Program-made: the position numbers and the translations under genes | Notes under the pieces: generated by a model | Databases searched by the model: none | What the model saw: the letters and a program-made list of their open reading frames with translations, nothing else | What the model was told of the DNA's origin: nothing | In this document: positions 61,935 to 64,000 of the stretch, in pieces | Layout: every line of letters begins with the position of its first letter | Numbering within the stretch: position 1 is the stretch's first letter | Source of the DNA: CALUVN01 sp944323595 | GTDB taxonomy: Bacteria > Cyanobacteriota > Vampirovibrionia > Gastranaerophilales > Gastranaerophilaceae | Length of the DNA: 64,000 bases | Direction: 5' to 3' | Assembly (NCBI GenBank): GCA_963931255.1 | Contig: OZ006972.1 | Coordinates: 2,046,001-2,110,000 of the forward strand

Positions 61935-61965
61935 ACTAAAAACTTATGGAGTAAAAGAACAACAG

Positions 61966-63282
61966 ATGACAACAATAGTTTTAGGAAGCGGAATTGCAGG
62001 AATATCAGCAGGCTACCACTTGCAAAAGCAAGGGGAACAGGTTGTCATCTATGAACGTGATAATGACTGGGGCGGCTTATGCGGAAATTTTACTATTAAA
62101 GGCTTCCGCTTTGACAAATTTGTTCATTTTACTTTTGCTCCTGATGAGTATACAAGAAATATTTTTGAAGAGTCTTCACCGACATATTCACATCCAAGCA
62201 TTTCTTATAACTACTATAACGGATACTGGTTAAAACATCCTGCACAAAACAACCTTGCACCGCTGCCTACAGAAGAAAAAGTAGCAATTATAAAAGATTT
62301 TATTAACAGAAAACATACACCTGTAGACGCAATAAAAAATTATGAAGAATGGCTGCGAGTGCAGTATGGAGATTATTTTGCAGAAAATTTCCCGTTTAAA
62401 TATACACGAAAGTACTGGGGCGTAGAAGCTAAAGACTTGGAAACACGCTGGGTAGGGAACAGAATGCATTCACCTGATTTGGAAGAAGTTCTGCGCGGAG
62501 CTTTTGAAATTCAGGACAAAAATTTTTATTATACAAACTATATGAAATACCCTAAAAAAGGCGGATTCCGTAGTATCTTAAATAAATGCCGAGAGGGACT
62601 GGATATAAGATTTAATAAAGAAGTTGTAAGAATTAATACAACTGAAAAATTGGTAGAATTTGCTGATGGGACTAAAGCGGGATATTCAAGGTTAATATCA
62701 AGTCTTCCATTGCCGGAAATCATAAAAATGCTTAATAAGGTACCGGAAAACGTGCAAAAAGCTGCGTTTAATCTTCAGCATACATCAGGATACATGGTAT
62801 CTCTGGGATTTAATAAACCTGATATTGCAAAACATTTATGGTTTTATATTTATGACGAGGATATTTTACCGGCAAGAGTATATTCACCGAATCTGAAATC
62901 ATCAGATAATGTTCCTGAGGGCAGCAGTTCTTTACAGGCTGAGATATTTTTTGCAAACAAAGGCGGAGCAGATATTACAACAACCGGTGTTTCCGCGTGC
63001 GGATGGAAAGTTCCATCAGCAGAAGAAGTTTTGCGCAACACTACCACTAAACTTATTGAAATGAAACTGTTTAAAGAAGAGGAAATTGTTGTAAAAGACA
63101 TACGATTTGAAAAATATGCAAATGTAATTTTTGACAAAGATATATACAAAAATCGTCAAATAGTCCTTGAGTATTTGAAAGGAATTGGAATAGAGAGTAT
63201 AGGACGTTTTGGCAAATGGGAGTACATGTGGACTCACCAGGCGTTTGAAAGTGGGATATTAAATACAAACATAAACTGCTAG
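61966..63282 (+). CDS. FAD-dependent oxidoreductase, UDP-galactopyranose mutase-like
   Basis: A 438-aa flavoprotein. The dinucleotide fold GSGIAGISAGYHLQKQG with the following acidic strand (VVIYERDNDWGGLCGNF) and the later VGNRMHSPDLEEVL and LISSLPLPEIIKML segments match the protoporphyrinogen oxidase/UGM/amine oxidase superfamily. Position in a polysaccharide locus favours a sugar mutase or oxidase role over heme synthesis; that is inference. The nearest Shine-Dalgarno-like GGAG is 14 nt upstream of the ATG, so initiation may be weak or coupled. Confidence 0.78.
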   Translation: MTTIVLGSGIAGISAGYHLQKQGEQVVIYERDNDWGGLCGNFTIKGFRFDKFVHFTFAPDEYTRNIFEESSPTYSHPSISYNYYNGYWLKHPAQNNLAPLPTEEKVAIIKDFINRKHTPVDAIKNYEEWLRVQYGDYFAENFPFKYTRKYWGVEAKDLETRWVGNRMHSPDLEEVLRGAFEIQDKNFYYTNYMKYPKKGGFRSILNKCREGLDIRFNKEVVRINTTEKLVEFADGTKAGYSRLISSLPLPEIIKMLNKVPENVQKAAFNLQHTSGYMVSLGFNKPDIAKHLWFYIYDEDILPARVYSPNLKSSDNVPEGSSSLQAEIFFANKGGADITTTGVSACGWKVPSAEEVLRNTTTKLIEMKLFKEEEIVVKDIRFEKYANVIFDKDIYKNRQIVLEYLKGIGIESIGRFGKWEYMWTHQAFESGILNTNINC

Positions 63283-63354
63283 ATACATAGACAAACTGGA
63301 AAATAAATTTAGCTAGAATATCATCCTAAACGGTATAATTAAGGCTGAAACTGC

Positions 63355-63999
63355 TTAAATATTTTGTAAAACATTTAAGCTTAAATTTGTATTAGTAACA
63401 ATGTTTAATTCAATGTCTTCATGTTTTTTTAGAAAATCATTAAACATTGCAGATAATTCCTTATTTAAGACTTTTTTATCATTAATGCTTAAATTCAAAA
63501 CTATGTTATTGTCTATGTAATTTGATGAATCCGAAGAATAACCGTCAAAACCAGCAATAAATATTTTTTCTGCACCGAGCTTTGCTAACAGACGCAAACA
63601 CATTATGGTGGAGTTGTCAAAGTATTTCCAGCCACGTTTTATTAACAAATTATAGTTAACAATAAATTCATTGACATCTTTTTCTGTTTTTATGTTTGAA
63701 GTAACAATTTTATTAGTATTTACAAAAATATTATGGAAGTTTTCTTTTGAATACTCATACCGCAAAATATTAGAGTAAAAAATAAAATCTGGTTTTATAT
63801 CAGGAATAACTGCATTTATGCAAACAACAACCGGATTGAAAGCATTTATAACTTTTTTAACTTTTGCATATTCTTCTTTAACCGACTTTCCTGGAGCAAC
63901 AAGCAGTATACTTCGGTCTGCAAATATATTTTTTAACTCTGACATAGCAATGGAATCATCAATAGATTTTGAAAAATAGCTAACCAGAGAATTCTCCAA
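63355..63999 (-). CDS. 3' part of a polysaccharide-locus protein with an MptE/DUF115-like domain (truncated by window edge)
   Basis: The frame is open to the right edge and has no credible start within the window; 214 residues are visible. ILLVAPGKSVKEEYAKVKKV, then VVVCINAVIPDIKPDFIFYSN resembles the MptE-like/DUF115 family (GPGPSL...; INAV...PDY.F..D). In O-antigen loci such domains often form the C-terminus of HMGL-like aldolases, and that may be the missing N-terminal part. IFIAGFDGYSS is another recurring motif of this domain. It converges on the UGM-like gene. Confidence 0.7.
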   Translation of the reverse strand: MENSLVSYFSKSIDDSIAMSELKNIFADRSILLVAPGKSVKEEYAKVKKVINAFNPVVVCINAVIPDIKPDFIFYSNILRYEYSKENFHNIFVNTNKIVTSNIKTEKDVNEFIVNYNLLIKRGWKYFDNSTIMCLRLLAKLGAEKIFIAGFDGYSSDSSNYIDNNIVLNLSINDKKVLNKELSAMFNDFLKKHEDIELNIVTNTNLSLNVLQNI

Positions 64000-64000
64000 A

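Noticed and set aside
1..64000. tRNA or rRNA genes
   Set aside because: Intergenic gaps were read for cloverleaf ends (GG..TTCGAATC..CCA-type patterns) and rRNA signatures; none was convincing.

Overview
The window is 64 kb of AT-rich, densely packed bacterial chromosome. Its likely source is an uncultured gut Melainabacteria/Vampirovibrionia lineage (Gastranaerophilales-like), a non-photosynthetic relative of cyanobacteria. This is an inference from gene content: a CHASE2 adenylate cyclase, a Ski2-type DEVH helicase with a C-terminal helical tail, an AroH-type chorismate mutase, the ruvX-DUF1292 pair, SLH-domain and autotransporter envelope proteins (so a diderm cell), no photosynthesis genes, and several families of low-complexity proteins I do not recognise. 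No rRNA, tRNA, CRISPR array, transposase or phage module was seen.

Layout. 1-6 kb: a left-truncated CHASE2 cyclase, recG and a glycine-rich protein. 6-11 kb: rpiB-rsfS, a TPR protein, two membrane proteins and a phosphodiester-glycosidase-domain protein. 11-17 kb: Ski2-like helicase, serS, NAD-type isocitrate dehydrogenase and small unknown genes. 17-25 kb: two glycine-zipper proteins, a uridine-kinase-like P-loop kinase, an exported Cys-rich protein, an SLH protein, pyruvate kinase and a probable small RNA. 25-35 kb: MFS exporter-lgt-TPR lipoprotein on the minus strand, diverging from a long plus-strand housekeeping run (ClpX-type zinc finger, unknown, ruvX, DUF1292, ATPase-less Clp-N protein, tilS, hpt, histidine kinase, membrane protein). 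35-44 kb: uvrB, a membrane protein, an orphan TadZ/TadA-like ATPase pair, a 6S-like RNA and a 777-aa protein. 44-50 kb: a 1518-aa autotransporter enclosed by two ~169-bp inverted repeats. 49-59 kb: nadD-yqeK, a 857-aa protein ending in a PcrA/UvrD-type Tudor tail, aroH, fmt-def, queE, an atypical dnaJ and a divergent PurD-like ATP-grasp protein. 59-64 kb: the start of a surface-polysaccharide locus making a CDP-linked deoxysugar (rfbF, reductase, rfbG), a UGM-like flavoprotein and an edge-truncated gene.

Regulation can be read directly in many gaps. Promoters match TTTACA/TTGAAA, 16-18 nt, TATAAT. In at least seven genes the -10 hexamer ends exactly 6 nt before the ATG and no Shine-Dalgarno is present, which points to leaderless mRNAs. 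A 14-mer, ATACTTTATATATA, recurs four times beside lineage-specific genes and a candidate C-rich antisense-SD small RNA. Intrinsic terminators separate most transcription units. All functions are assigned by reading sequence; no database search was run.
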